Origin: Gemmatimonadota bacterium
GTDB taxonomy: Bacteria > Gemmatimonadota > Gemmatimonadetes > Longimicrobiales > Gaopeijiaceae
Assembly (NCBI GenBank): GCA_022340865.1
Contig: JAJDNC010000004.1
Span: 62,001 to 126,000, forward strand
Direction of reading: 5' to 3'
Length of the DNA: 64,000 bases
How positions within the stretch are numbered: position 1 is the stretch's first letter; the number at the start of each line of letters is the position of its first letter. The translations under genes and the position numbers were made by a program. Positions 1 through 7,403 of this stretch are shown one piece after another. A model generated the notes under the pieces. It was given only the letters and a program-made list of their open reading frames with translations. It had not been told where the DNA came from and made no database searches.

Positions 1-46
1 CCTCACCTTTCCGGTGGTCCTGCACACCTCTTGTCCAGCGGGCTGC

Positions 47-1405
47 ATGGACGTCCTCATCGTCGACGACGAAGGCAACATCCGCCGGATGCTCCGGGCT
101 CTCCTGGAATCCGAGGGATACAGCGTCCGGGAGGCCGGCACGGGCGGGGAGGGCCTCGAGGCGGCGCAGCGAGAGCAGCCCGAGGTCGTCCTGCTGGATC
201 TCATGCTCCCGGACATGAGCGGCCTCGACGTGCTGTCCCGACTGGCGGAGGCGGCCCCGGGTGTGCCCGTGGTCATGATGAGCGGCCGCGCTACGCTCTC
301 CGATGCCGTGGAAGCCACCCGCCGGGGCGCGTTCCACTTCATCGAGAAGCCCCTCACCCCCGAGGCGGTGCTCATCACCCTGCGCGGCGCGATGGAGATC
401 AGCCGCGCCCGGGACCTCACGCGCGCCCTCACCGCGGAGATCGGCCCGGAGGCCGAGCTCGTGGGCACGACCCCTTCCATGAAGCGCGTGCGGGAGCTCG
501 TACGGAAGGTGGCACCCACGGACGCCCGGATCCTCCTCACCGGCGAGAGCGGCACCGGCAAGGAGTTGGCCGCCGCCGCCATCCACGGTCTCTCGGCGCG
601 CTCCGCGGGACCCTTCATCCGGGTCAACTCGGCGGCCATCCCCCGGGACCTGGTGGAGAGCGAGATGTTCGGGCACGAGAAGGGCTCGTTCACCGGTGCG
701 ACGGAACGCAGACGGGGGCGCTTCGAGCTCGCCCACGGGGGAACGCTCTTCCTGGACGAGGTGGCGGACCTGGGCGAGGAGGCGCAGTCCAAGCTCCTGC
801 GCGTCCTGGAGGGCGGAGTGGTGGAGCGGGTGGGTGGGAGCGGGCCCATCTCGGTGGACGTGCGCGTCATCGCCGCGACGAACCGCGACCTGCGCGCCGA
901 GGTCCGAGCCGGCCGTTTCCGCGAGGACCTCCTCTTCCGCCTCGAGGTTCTGCCCATCCGCATGCCCCCGCTCCGCGAGCGCCAGGAGGACATCCCCCTG
1001 CTCGTGGAGCATGCGCTGCAGAGGCTACGGAAACGGCAGGGGATGCGGCCGCCCCGCTTTTCCCGAGAGGCCCTGGACGCCCTGCAGGGCTACGCGTGGC
1101 CGGGGAACGTACGCGAGCTCATGAACGTCGTTGAACGCCTCGCCATCCTCGTGGCCGGGCCCGAGGTTCAGCCGGGAGACGTGGCGGCGGTACTGCCGCG
1201 AACGGATCTCTCCCCCCCCTCCGGACCCGCCTACGAGGACGAGGACACACGGGGCCTCCGGGAGCGTCTGGACGCGTACGAGCGCGAGCTCATCTCCGGC
1301 GCCCTCCATGCCGCCGGCGGCAACGTGGCCGAGGCCGGGCGCCGCCTCCAGACCGACCGGGCCAACCTCTACCGGCGCATGCGCCGCCTGGGGATCCGGG
1401 ACTGA
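47..1405 (+). CDS. NtrC/NtrX-family sigma-54 response regulator
   Basis: Cytoplasmic two-component regulator of about 452 residues that activates sigma-54 promoters. The N-terminal receiver (about 1-120) shows the acidic pair in IVDDEG, the phospho-acceptor Asp51 in LLDLMLPDMSG and the conserved Lys in FIEKPL. The central AAA+ domain has Walker A GESGTGKE (about 166-173), the sigma-54 contact loop as GSFTGA (about 213-218) instead of GAFTGA, and Walker B GGTLFLDEV. A Fis-type helix-turn-helix closes the protein (GGNVAEAGRRLQTDRANLY). I chose ATG 47 over GTG 14 because receiver domains begin just before the DD pair. The DUF4390 gene two genes downstream often accompanies ntrYX, so a sensor kinase may lie just upstream of the window. 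That is inference. Confidence 0.93.
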   Translation: MDVLIVDDEGNIRRMLRALLESEGYSVREAGTGGEGLEAAQREQPEVVLLDLMLPDMSGLDVLSRLAEAAPGVPVVMMSGRATLSDAVEATRRGAFHFIEKPLTPEAVLITLRGAMEISRARDLTRALTAEIGPEAELVGTTPSMKRVRELVRKVAPTDARILLTGESGTGKELAAAAIHGLSARSAGPFIRVNSAAIPRDLVESEMFGHEKGSFTGATERRRGRFELAHGGTLFLDEVADLGEEAQSKLLRVLEGGVVERVGGSGPISVDVRVIAATNRDLRAEVRAGRFREDLLFRLEVLPIRMPPLRERQEDIPLLVEHALQRLRKRQGMRPPRFSREALDALQGYAWPGNVRELMNVVERLAILVAGPEVQPGDVAAVLPRTDLSPPSGPAYEDEDTRGLRERLDAYERELISGALHAAGGNVAEAGRRLQTDRANLYRRMRRLGIRD

Positions 1406-1423
1406 TGGTCGCGTCCGCCCACG

Positions 1424-1472
1424 CGTGTCCAAACGGCACGGCCGACGCCTCCGGGCGTTCGAGACGGACACG
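1424..1472. promoter_or_regulatory. Inverted repeat upstream of the sigma-54-like promoter
   Basis: CGTGTCC (1424-1430) and its perfect reverse complement GGACACG (1466-1472) flank a small hairpin, ACGCC-TCCG-GGCGT (1445-1458). The dyad starts after the regulator's stop codon and lies 66-114 nt upstream of the candidate -24 element. That is a usual distance for an enhancer bound by an NtrC-type activator. Function as a binding site is inference; it could equally be a terminator structure for the regulator gene. Confidence 0.35.
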
Positions 1473-1537
1473 AGGCCGGGGTCCGGAGCACATACGTAAG
1501 TGCAAGTCCGACCTCGTATTAGGGTCGATGCACCGGT

Positions 1538-1553
1538 TGGTATGGTCCCTGCT
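1538..1553 (+). promoter_or_regulatory. Candidate sigma-54 (-24/-12) promoter
   Basis: TGGTATGGTCCCTGCT matches the RpoN consensus TGGCACGRNNNTTGCW, including the near-invariant GG and GC at correct spacing, A5, G7, the purine at 8, T13 and the final W. Mismatches fall at positions 4, 6 and 12. It lies 50 nt before the next ATG and directly downstream of a sigma-54 activator gene, which supports the reading. No transcription data are available. Confidence 0.5.
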
Positions 1554-1602
1554 GAGGCTGGGCCGACACAGGACGATGACCCCAGTCGGAGGACGAACAG
1601 CC

Positions 1603-3336
1603 ATGCGGTGGAGGACGGGTTGGATGGTCGTGCTCCTGGCGTCCCTTCCCGGGACCCATGCGGCGGGCCAGGCACGGGTCGATCAGCTCGCGCTGCCCAG
1701 GAGCGTGGCCGACACGGTGATCGACTTCTTCAACAGACCCTCCACGATCCGCTTCACAGGCCGGGTGGAGATCCCCGCGGGACGGGTCGTGGTGGGGGAC
1801 GTCGCCGTGCTGGGAGGGCCGGTGACCATCGCGGGTGAGGTTCAGGGTGACCTCGTCGTGGTGAACGGCACCCTGACGATGACGGAGGGTGGGACGGTCA
1901 CGGGCAACGTGACGGTTCTCGGGGGGATGGCCCACACCCTCGACACGTCGGTGGAGGGGCAGCTCGCCGTGTATGAACAGGAGCTGTCCTACCGGCAGCG
2001 GGGAAACCAGATCACCTACGACGAGCACCGATGGGACCGCTGGCGGGGGCGGCGGGGCCTGTCCCACATCTCCGTGCGGGTGGAGGAGAACTACAATCGG
2101 GTCGAAGGGCTCCCGGTGATGTTCGGGCCCGTCTTCCGGACGGCGGCAAAGAACTACTCCCGGGTCGACGCCCTGGCCATCTGGCGCTCCCAGTCGGGAC
2201 CGCACCTCGCCTCCAACGATCTGGGCTATCTGGTGCGCGGCGAGCAGCATTTCGGCCCGGGGGGCCGCTATTCGGTGGGCGCCTCGGTTCGGTCGACGGT
2301 GCAGCCCATCGAGAGCTGGAAGCTCACCAACGTCGAAGCGTCGCTGGCGACGTTCCTTCTCCACGAGGACTTCCGGGACTATTACCGGCGCAAGGGCTTC
2401 GGCGCGTTCCTTCGCTACGACCATCCCAGCGCGGGGGTGCATCTGACGGTGGAGTACCTGAGCGAGGATCAGGGCTTCCTCACCGCGGTGAGCCCCTGGA
2501 CACTCCGGCGGAACGCCGAGCCGTGGCGGCCCCAGCCCTTGGTGGGCGAGGGCCGCATCGGAACCATGACGGGTCAGCTCGTCCTCGACACCCGTAACGA
2601 CCGCGACGATCCCACCGACGGTTGGTACCTGCAGGCCAGCAGCACGTTCGGGGTCGGGGGGAGCCTCACCCTGCCCGAATACCTGCAGCCCGAACCTGCC
2701 GCGGCCACCGTGGTGTCCGCCGCGCGCCGCCTGCCCAGCGACTTCAAGGCGGGGTTCCTCGACCTGCGCCGCTACGCCCGTCTCGGCCCCGACTCGGACC
2801 TCCGCCTGCGCGGCGTCCTCGCCGGCTCCCTGGACGGCCAGCCGCTACCTCCACAGTACCAGCACACCCTGGGAGGAGAGGGCTCCCTCCCCGGCTACGC
2901 GCTCATGTCCGCAGACTGCGGCGTGCGCGCCCACCCGTACTCGATCCTGCAGGGTCCGGCGAGCAGTCCGGTCCGCACGCCCACGTTCGCGGCATACGGA
3001 TGCGACCGCATCGCCCTGTTCCAGGCGGAGTACCGGGGGAGCCTGTCGTTCAACCTGAACCTTGGGTCCGACAACAACCCCGAGGGGGGCGGCTGGAGCT
3101 GGTATCCGGACATCGATCTGTCGCCGAGCTGGGCCGTGTTCTTCGATGCGGGTCGTGGGTGGTCGTTGGCGGGCAATGCCGCCGCCCTACCGCCGTTCGT
3201 GGGCACCGACACGCAGACGTTGATGGACGTGGGCGCCGGAGTCTCCCTGGGAGAGATCGGCATCTATTGGGCCTGGCCGCTGAACGGCGGTCACAAGAAC
3301 GTGAACTTCTTCCTGCGCATCGCTCATCGCTTCTGA
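1603..3336 (+). CDS. Outer-membrane Omp85-type beta-barrel with N-terminal beta-solenoid segment
   Basis: Predicted 577-residue exported protein. A signal peptide (MRWRTGWMVVLLASLPG, cleavage near HAAGQA) precedes a Gly/Val-rich segment at about 40-125 with alternating short strands (GDVAVLGGPVTIAGEVQGDL, GTVTGNVTVLGG). This resembles bactofilin-type polymer-forming domains. From about residue 150 to the end the protein reads as a transmembrane barrel related to BamA/surface-antigen proteins: alternating aromatic strands, the GGEGSLPGY motif typical of Omp85 barrels, and a C-terminal aromatic residue (FFLRIAHRF). ATG 1603 was chosen over GTG 1405 because it starts the signal peptide and has GGAGG about 10 nt upstream. 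It follows the sigma-54 activator and may be its target. Substrate or partner unknown. Confidence 0.82.
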   Translation: MRWRTGWMVVLLASLPGTHAAGQARVDQLALPRSVADTVIDFFNRPSTIRFTGRVEIPAGRVVVGDVAVLGGPVTIAGEVQGDLVVVNGTLTMTEGGTVTGNVTVLGGMAHTLDTSVEGQLAVYEQELSYRQRGNQITYDEHRWDRWRGRRGLSHISVRVEENYNRVEGLPVMFGPVFRTAAKNYSRVDALAIWRSQSGPHLASNDLGYLVRGEQHFGPGGRYSVGASVRSTVQPIESWKLTNVEASLATFLLHEDFRDYYRRKGFGAFLRYDHPSAGVHLTVEYLSEDQGFLTAVSPWTLRRNAEPWRPQPLVGEGRIGTMTGQLVLDTRNDRDDPTDGWYLQASSTFGVGGSLTLPEYLQPEPAAATVVSAARRLPSDFKAGFLDLRRYARLGPDSDLRLRGVLAGSLDGQPLPPQYQHTLGGEGSLPGYALMSADCGVRAHPYSILQGPASSPVRTPTFAAYGCDRIALFQAEYRGSLSFNLNLGSDNNPEGGGWSWYPDIDLSPSWAVFFDAGRGWSLAGNAAALPPFVGTDTQTLMDVGAGVSLGEIGIYWAWPLNGGHKNVNFFLRIAHRF

Positions 3337-3418
3337 CGGGGACTCGCCAGGCGGGAGGGCGCCGTGGTGCGCACGGCGCTCTCCCCCGAGGAGGGGGCGT
3401 CCGACCCTCGGCGCCCTC

Positions 3419-4054
3419 ATGGTCCTCGTCGCCCTTGCATCCGTGCGAGCCGCGCCGATCCGGGCGCAGGACGACGCGCCGCTGCAGCTCTCCGTGTCCC
3501 CCCGGGACGGCGATCTCCACATCCGCATCGGCGACCTGTTCAGCGACCACAACGTCACCGACGCGCTGCACTCGGGCCTCCCCCTGCGCATCCGCATCGT
3601 GGCCGGGTTGTGGAAGGACGGGTTCTTCGACAGCGAGAAGGGCCGCGGCGAGTGGCGCGCCAGCGTCATCTACGACCCCCTCGAGCAGCGGTACCGCGTC
3701 TCCACCGGAACGTCCACCGACGTCCCCGTGGACTCCATCGGGGGGCTGGCCCAGGCCCTCCAGCAGGGCTTCTCGCTGCCGCTGAAGCCCAAGGAGAAGG
3801 GACGGTACTACTACCTGGCGCAGGTGGAGGTGGAGACGCTGTCCCTCACCGACCTGGAGGAGCTGCAGCGGTGGCTCAAGGGAGACCTGGCGTCGGCCGT
3901 CGCCGGCAACGAGAAGGTGGAAACGGCCGTGGGCCGGGGCATGCGCAGGGTGCTCGTGCGCATGTTGGGGCTCCCCACGAAGCGCTACCGGGTGAAGAGC
4001 CACACGTTCGAGGTGGATGCGCAGGGAAACGTGTCGGGGGTGGGCGGCAAGTGA
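3419..4054 (+). CDS. DUF4390 domain exported protein
   Basis: A 211-residue protein with a short hydrophobic N-terminus ending in a plausible signal cleavage site (SVRAAPIRAQD). It contains the DUF4390 pattern: a sentence-like run DALHSGLPLRIRIVAGLW, a charged SEKGRGEW stretch and YDPLEQRYRV. The family has no proven function. Members commonly sit next to ntrY/ntrX, which agrees with the NtrX-like gene two genes upstream. No clear ribosome-binding site precedes ATG 3419, and the spacer after the barrel gene is 82 nt, so co-transcription with the barrel gene is plausible but unproven. Confidence 0.75.
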   Translation: MVLVALASVRAAPIRAQDDAPLQLSVSPRDGDLHIRIGDLFSDHNVTDALHSGLPLRIRIVAGLWKDGFFDSEKGRGEWRASVIYDPLEQRYRVSTGTSTDVPVDSIGGLAQALQQGFSLPLKPKEKGRYYYLAQVEVETLSLTDLEELQRWLKGDLASAVAGNEKVETAVGRGMRRVLVRMLGLPTKRYRVKSHTFEVDAQGNVSGVGGK

Positions 4055-4138
4055 GCGCGGACCCGGCACTGTGGGGCGCCGCGCGGCGGTGCGGTCCGGG
4101 GCGCGCCGGCACCCCGGGGGTGGCGAGCGCCAAACGCG

Positions 4139-4175
4139 GCGCGCCGGGTACTCCCCTCTTTCAGCACCCTGCTAG
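4139..4175. repeat. 37-nt dispersed repeat, copy A (menC 3' end)
   Basis: This stretch is about 33/37 identical to 59906-59942. It contains two small dyads, GGG-TACT-CCC and AGCA-CCC-TGCT, and ends in CTAG, whose CTA is the minus-strand stop codon (TAG) of the menC-like gene. The 80 nt on the left (4055-4138) are also GC-rich and foldable, including a GGCGCCGCG / CGCGGCGCGCC near-inverted pair. It looks like a REP-type or IS-end-derived palindromic unit. No transposase is visible nearby. Confidence 0.6.
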
Positions 4176-5275
4176 CCGAACACCGCCCGCCTCACCGTGA
4201 GCGCGTCGATGCGCTCGCGGTCCGGCTCCACGCCTATGCCCACACCCCGCGGCACGACCATCTGTCCGTCGGACACCTCGAACTCCGGCTCCACGAGGTC
4301 GCGCTCCCAGTAGCGGCGGGACGCGGAGATGTCCCCCGGAAGGGTGAAGCCGGGGAGCGACGCCAGCGCCACGTTGTGCGCGCGTCCGACACCGGACTCG
4401 AGCATGCCGCCGCACCAGACCGGGAGGCCGCCGGCGCGCATCGCGTCGTGGATGCTCCTGGAGGGTCCGTGTCCGCCCACCCGGCCAGGCTTGATGTTGA
4501 CGATGCGACAGCTCCCGAGCTCCAGGGCCAGCGCCAGGTCGCCCTCGTGCTCGATGGACTCGTCGAGGCAGACGGGAGTGCGCATCCGCTGCTGCAGGCG
4601 GGCGTGATCCAGGAAGTCGTCGTGGCCGAGGGGTTGCTCGATCATCATGAGGTCGAGGGCGTCGAGCTCCGCGAGCCGGTCCGCGTCGGCCAGCGTGTAC
4701 GCCGAGTTGGCGTCGGCCATCATGCGCAACTCGGGAAAGCGGCGCCGCACCCCGGCGAGCATCTCCACGTCGCGCCCGGGCTTGATCTTCACCTTGATGC
4801 GCGCGTAACCGTCGGCCAGGTATCCGGCGATCTTCTCGTGCAGAGCCTCGTCGGTCTTCTGGAGGCCGATGCTCACCCCCACCGGCACCGCCGGCCTCGT
4901 CCCCCCGAGCTTCTGAGCCAGGGAGACGCCGTCCATGCGGGCGGCCAGGTCCCAGGCCGTCATCTCCACCGCGGCCTTCGCCATGCGGTGGCCCCGGATC
5001 CATCGCACCGGCGTCAACACGTCTTCAGGACCGTCGGCACTCCTCCCCACCACGTTCGGCAGGATGAACTCCGTGAGGATGTGCCACGCGGTCTCGGTGG
5101 TCTCGTAGGAGTACGTGGGCTCCTCGCTTGCCACGCACTCGCCCCACCCCTCGAGACCTTCGCCGTGGAGCGTGAGCAGCAGGATGTGCCGGTCCTGCAT
5201 ACCGCCGCTGCTGATCTCGAAGTACTCCCTCAGGCGCAGCGGCACCTCGCGCAGCTCGGCGCGCTCGATCCTCAT
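4172..5275 (-). CDS. menC: N-succinylamino acid racemase / o-succinylbenzoate synthase (MLE-subgroup enolase superfamily)
   Basis: A 367-residue (beta/alpha)8-barrel enzyme. Catalytic residues are visible and sit almost at the numbering of the Amycolatopsis N-acylamino acid racemase: KVKIKPG with Lys163, metal ligands Asp188 (MADAN), Glu213 (MIEQP) and Asp238 (CLDES), and Lys262 (NIKPG). Family members catalyse OSB synthesis for menaquinone, N-succinylamino acid racemisation, or both. The next two upstream genes encode a GNAT acyltransferase and an M20 hydrolase, so I favour racemase as the physiological role, with menaquinone synthesis possible in addition. The start ATG overlaps the GNAT stop as ATGA. 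It is the last gene of the operon, and its TAG stop lies inside the repeat at 4139-4175. Confidence 0.88.
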   Translation of the reverse strand: MRIERAELREVPLRLREYFEISSGGMQDRHILLLTLHGEGLEGWGECVASEEPTYSYETTETAWHILTEFILPNVVGRSADGPEDVLTPVRWIRGHRMAKAAVEMTAWDLAARMDGVSLAQKLGGTRPAVPVGVSIGLQKTDEALHEKIAGYLADGYARIKVKIKPGRDVEMLAGVRRRFPELRMMADANSAYTLADADRLAELDALDLMMIEQPLGHDDFLDHARLQQRMRTPVCLDESIEHEGDLALALELGSCRIVNIKPGRVGGHGPSRSIHDAMRAGGLPVWCGGMLESGVGRAHNVALASLPGFTLPGDISASRRYWERDLVEPEFEVSDGQMVVPRGVGIGVEPDRERIDALTVRRAVFG

Positions 5276-6177
5276 GGCGTCGACCTCTCCTCGAGCAGGT
5301 AATCCGAGGTGCGCTCGCCGCGCACCAGCTCCCTCACCTCGTATCCCCGCTCCAGATAGTGCGTGAGGACGCTCCGCGTCGCCTTGCGCCACGCCACCGC
5401 CAGATCCATGGAGGCGGCCATGACCCGCGAGACGTCGGCAGGGATCGCCACCCGGAGCCTCGCGTCGCTCAGGCCCAGGACCGGAGCGCCGGGACGCGGG
5501 ATTCCCCGTGTGGGCGGCGGCCCCTGCGCGCGTGCGCCCGATGACCGCGCGGCGCCGGCGCCCTCTTGTCCGGCGGGCGACACCTCCGCCTCGCCCAGGG
5601 CGACGGGGACGCCGCGCACTTCCCCGCGGCCGGGTCCCCGTTCCCCGCCGGCCAGACGGGCCGCGACGCGCTCCGAGTCCATGAGCCAGAGCGCCACGAA
5701 GCGGTCCGTGCCGATGCCGCGATGGAGCGGCGAGTCCGTCTCCCCGTACATGTCGTGGACGTACTCGCGCACCACGATGCCCAGCTTGGTGAAGTTGATG
5801 TGGGCGTTCCTGGCCTGGAGGGGATCGAAGGTCCAGAACATCCTGCGTACCCCCCGCTCCAGGAGCACCTGCCGTTGGTACGCCTTCAGGCTCGTTCCCA
5901 CCCCCTGGTCGCGGATGCCACGGCGCACCGCGAGCATGTCCGACCAATGCACCACCTCTCCGTCCCGCACGCCGGTCATGCCGAACACGAAGCCGTCCAG
6001 CGTGCCATCGGCGCTCCACGCTCCCGCCGCCACGCCCCCCAGCATCTGAGCGACCTTCAGCAGCGCCGGCGGTACCCGCTCGGAGAAGCCCACCCCCCAC
6101 GTCTCCTCCTGAAGGGCCACGCACGCCTTCAGCTCCTCCGGGCCCGCCAGGGGCCGGATGGTGTGGCCCCCGCTCAT
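5272..6177 (-). CDS. GNAT-superfamily N-acyltransferase, candidate D-amino acid N-succinyltransferase
   Basis: A 301-residue protein of the divergent GNAT group (COG3375-like). The acyl-CoA binding region is readable as AVRRGIRDQGVGTSLKAYQR (about 85-104), followed by FDPLQARNAHINFTKLG, typical of this group. In Geobacillus kaustophilus a divergent GNAT in an operon with NSAR and an M20 peptidase is succinyl-CoA:D-amino acid N-succinyltransferase; the same three-gene set occurs here. A low-complexity Gly/Ala/Arg linker (about 175-225) precedes a short C-terminal tail of unclear role. Both ends overlap the neighbours by ATGA, implying translational coupling. Confidence 0.8.
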   Translation of the reverse strand: MSGGHTIRPLAGPEELKACVALQEETWGVGFSERVPPALLKVAQMLGGVAAGAWSADGTLDGFVFGMTGVRDGEVVHWSDMLAVRRGIRDQGVGTSLKAYQRQVLLERGVRRMFWTFDPLQARNAHINFTKLGIVVREYVHDMYGETDSPLHRGIGTDRFVALWLMDSERVAARLAGGERGPGRGEVRGVPVALGEAEVSPAGQEGAGAARSSGARAQGPPPTRGIPRPGAPVLGLSDARLRVAIPADVSRVMAASMDLAVAWRKATRSVLTHYLERGYEVRELVRGERTSDYLLEERSTP

Positions 6178-7403
6178 CGCTCCACCGGGGCCATGAGCAG
6201 GAGCGCGAGGAGGGCGCACCGGTCCACCCACGCGTCCACCACCAGGTGCTCGTGGACGGCGTGGGCGCCGTCCCCCACCGGACCAAGACCGTCCAGGGTC
6301 GCGGTGAGCTGGCTCGTGGTGTTGCCGTCGGAGCCGCCGCCCGAGCGAACCTCCTCCAGCTCCAGGCCCATGGCTTCCGCGGCGGCCTGGGCCTGCCGCC
6401 ACAGCCGCCGGTTGCGGGGGGTGCGCTCGAGGGGCGGGATGTGCACGCCGCCCGTGACCTGCAGAGTCACGCCGGGGGTGCGCGGTGCGAGACCCAGGAT
6501 GGCGTTCTCCATCCGGCGGCCGTCGGCGACGGTGACCACGCGCACGTCCACCGTCGCGTGTGCGTGGGCCGCCACCACGTTGGATCGTGTCCCTCCCTCG
6601 ACGGTCCCCACGTTCACCGTCACGCCGCTCTCGGCGTCCGTGAAGCCGTGGAGCGCATGGATCACGTGTGCCAGCTCGTGGATGGCGCTGACCCCCGCCT
6701 CCGGAGCCAGACCGGCGTGGGACGCACGGCCGTGGATGTGCACGTCGAAGCGGCCCATGCCCTTGCGCTCGGTCTTGAGCTTCCCCTCCGGGCCGTATGC
6801 CGGCTCCGCCACGAACACCCGGCACACGTGCCCGGCCAGTAGCCGCACCAAGCCCCTGGAGTCCGGGCTTCCGACCTCCTCGTCGGAGTTCACGAACACC
6901 ACCGGCGTGGCCGGGGGCTCGAGGCCCAGCTCCTTCAGGGCCCGCAGCGCGAACACGATCTGCGTCAGCCCGCCCTTCATGTCGAACGTGCCGGGGCCGT
7001 GCAGTCGCCCGTCCTCCAGCGCCACCGGCATGGTGGCCAGGGTGCCGTGGGGCCAGACCGTGTCGGAGTGGCCCAGGAGGAGCTGTGCGGGGAGGCCTCC
7101 GGTGCGCCGGCCGGGCCGGGCATAGAGGTGCCCGCCGCTCCCCGGGGGGTCCGTGGCGCGAACGCCGGGTGCCGGGTCGGACGCCGCGCGCGGAGCGACG
7201 GGGCTCCCCCTCCGCCCTCCCACCCGGCGCACCTCGAAGCCGAGGCTCTCCAGCGCCTCGCCGAGAATCGCCTGGACCGGAGCCTGCGAGGCCGGATCGT
7301 CGCTGGGTGACTCCACCGAGGCCAGCCGCGTGACGAGCTCCACCATGGGGTCGCGCAAGCCGCGCACGTGCCTCACCACCACGTCCGCGTCCACGTCCGT
7401 CAT
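6174..7403 (-). CDS. M20-family metallohydrolase, candidate N-succinyl-L-amino acid hydrolase
   Basis: A 409-residue zinc peptidase/deacylase of the CPG2/M20 type. Visible motifs are the metal His in LLLGHSDTVWP, the bridging Asp in GTFDMKGG, the catalytic Glu pair in NSDEEVGS, a third ligand Glu in VAEPA, the dimerisation-domain GRASHAG and the distal ligand in GDGAHAVHEH. CPG2-type M20 enzymes remove acyl groups from amino acids; in the NSAR pathway the M20 partner releases the free L-amino acid from its N-succinyl form. A disordered Gly/Pro/Arg insert (about 60-105) lies between the N-terminal helix and the metal-binding domain. Both junctions overlap as ATGA. Other amide substrates cannot be excluded. 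Confidence 0.85.
   Translation of the reverse strand: MTDVDADVVVRHVRGLRDPMVELVTRLASVESPSDDPASQAPVQAILGEALESLGFEVRRVGGRRGSPVAPRAASDPAPGVRATDPPGSGGHLYARPGRRTGGLPAQLLLGHSDTVWPHGTLATMPVALEDGRLHGPGTFDMKGGLTQIVFALRALKELGLEPPATPVVFVNSDEEVGSPDSRGLVRLLAGHVCRVFVAEPAYGPEGKLKTERKGMGRFDVHIHGRASHAGLAPEAGVSAIHELAHVIHALHGFTDAESGVTVNVGTVEGGTRSNVVAAHAHATVDVRVVTVADGRRMENAILGLAPRTPGVTLQVTGGVHIPPLERTPRNRRLWRQAQAAAEAMGLELEEVRSGGGSDGNTTSQLTATLDGLGPVGDGAHAVHEHLVVDAWVDRCALLALLLMAPVER

Noticed and set aside
4172-6286. Apparent 704-residue fusion of the GNAT region and the racemase
   Set aside because: The upstream part is in a different frame from the GNAT protein; GC-rich DNA leaves the frame open. The racemase starts at 5275.
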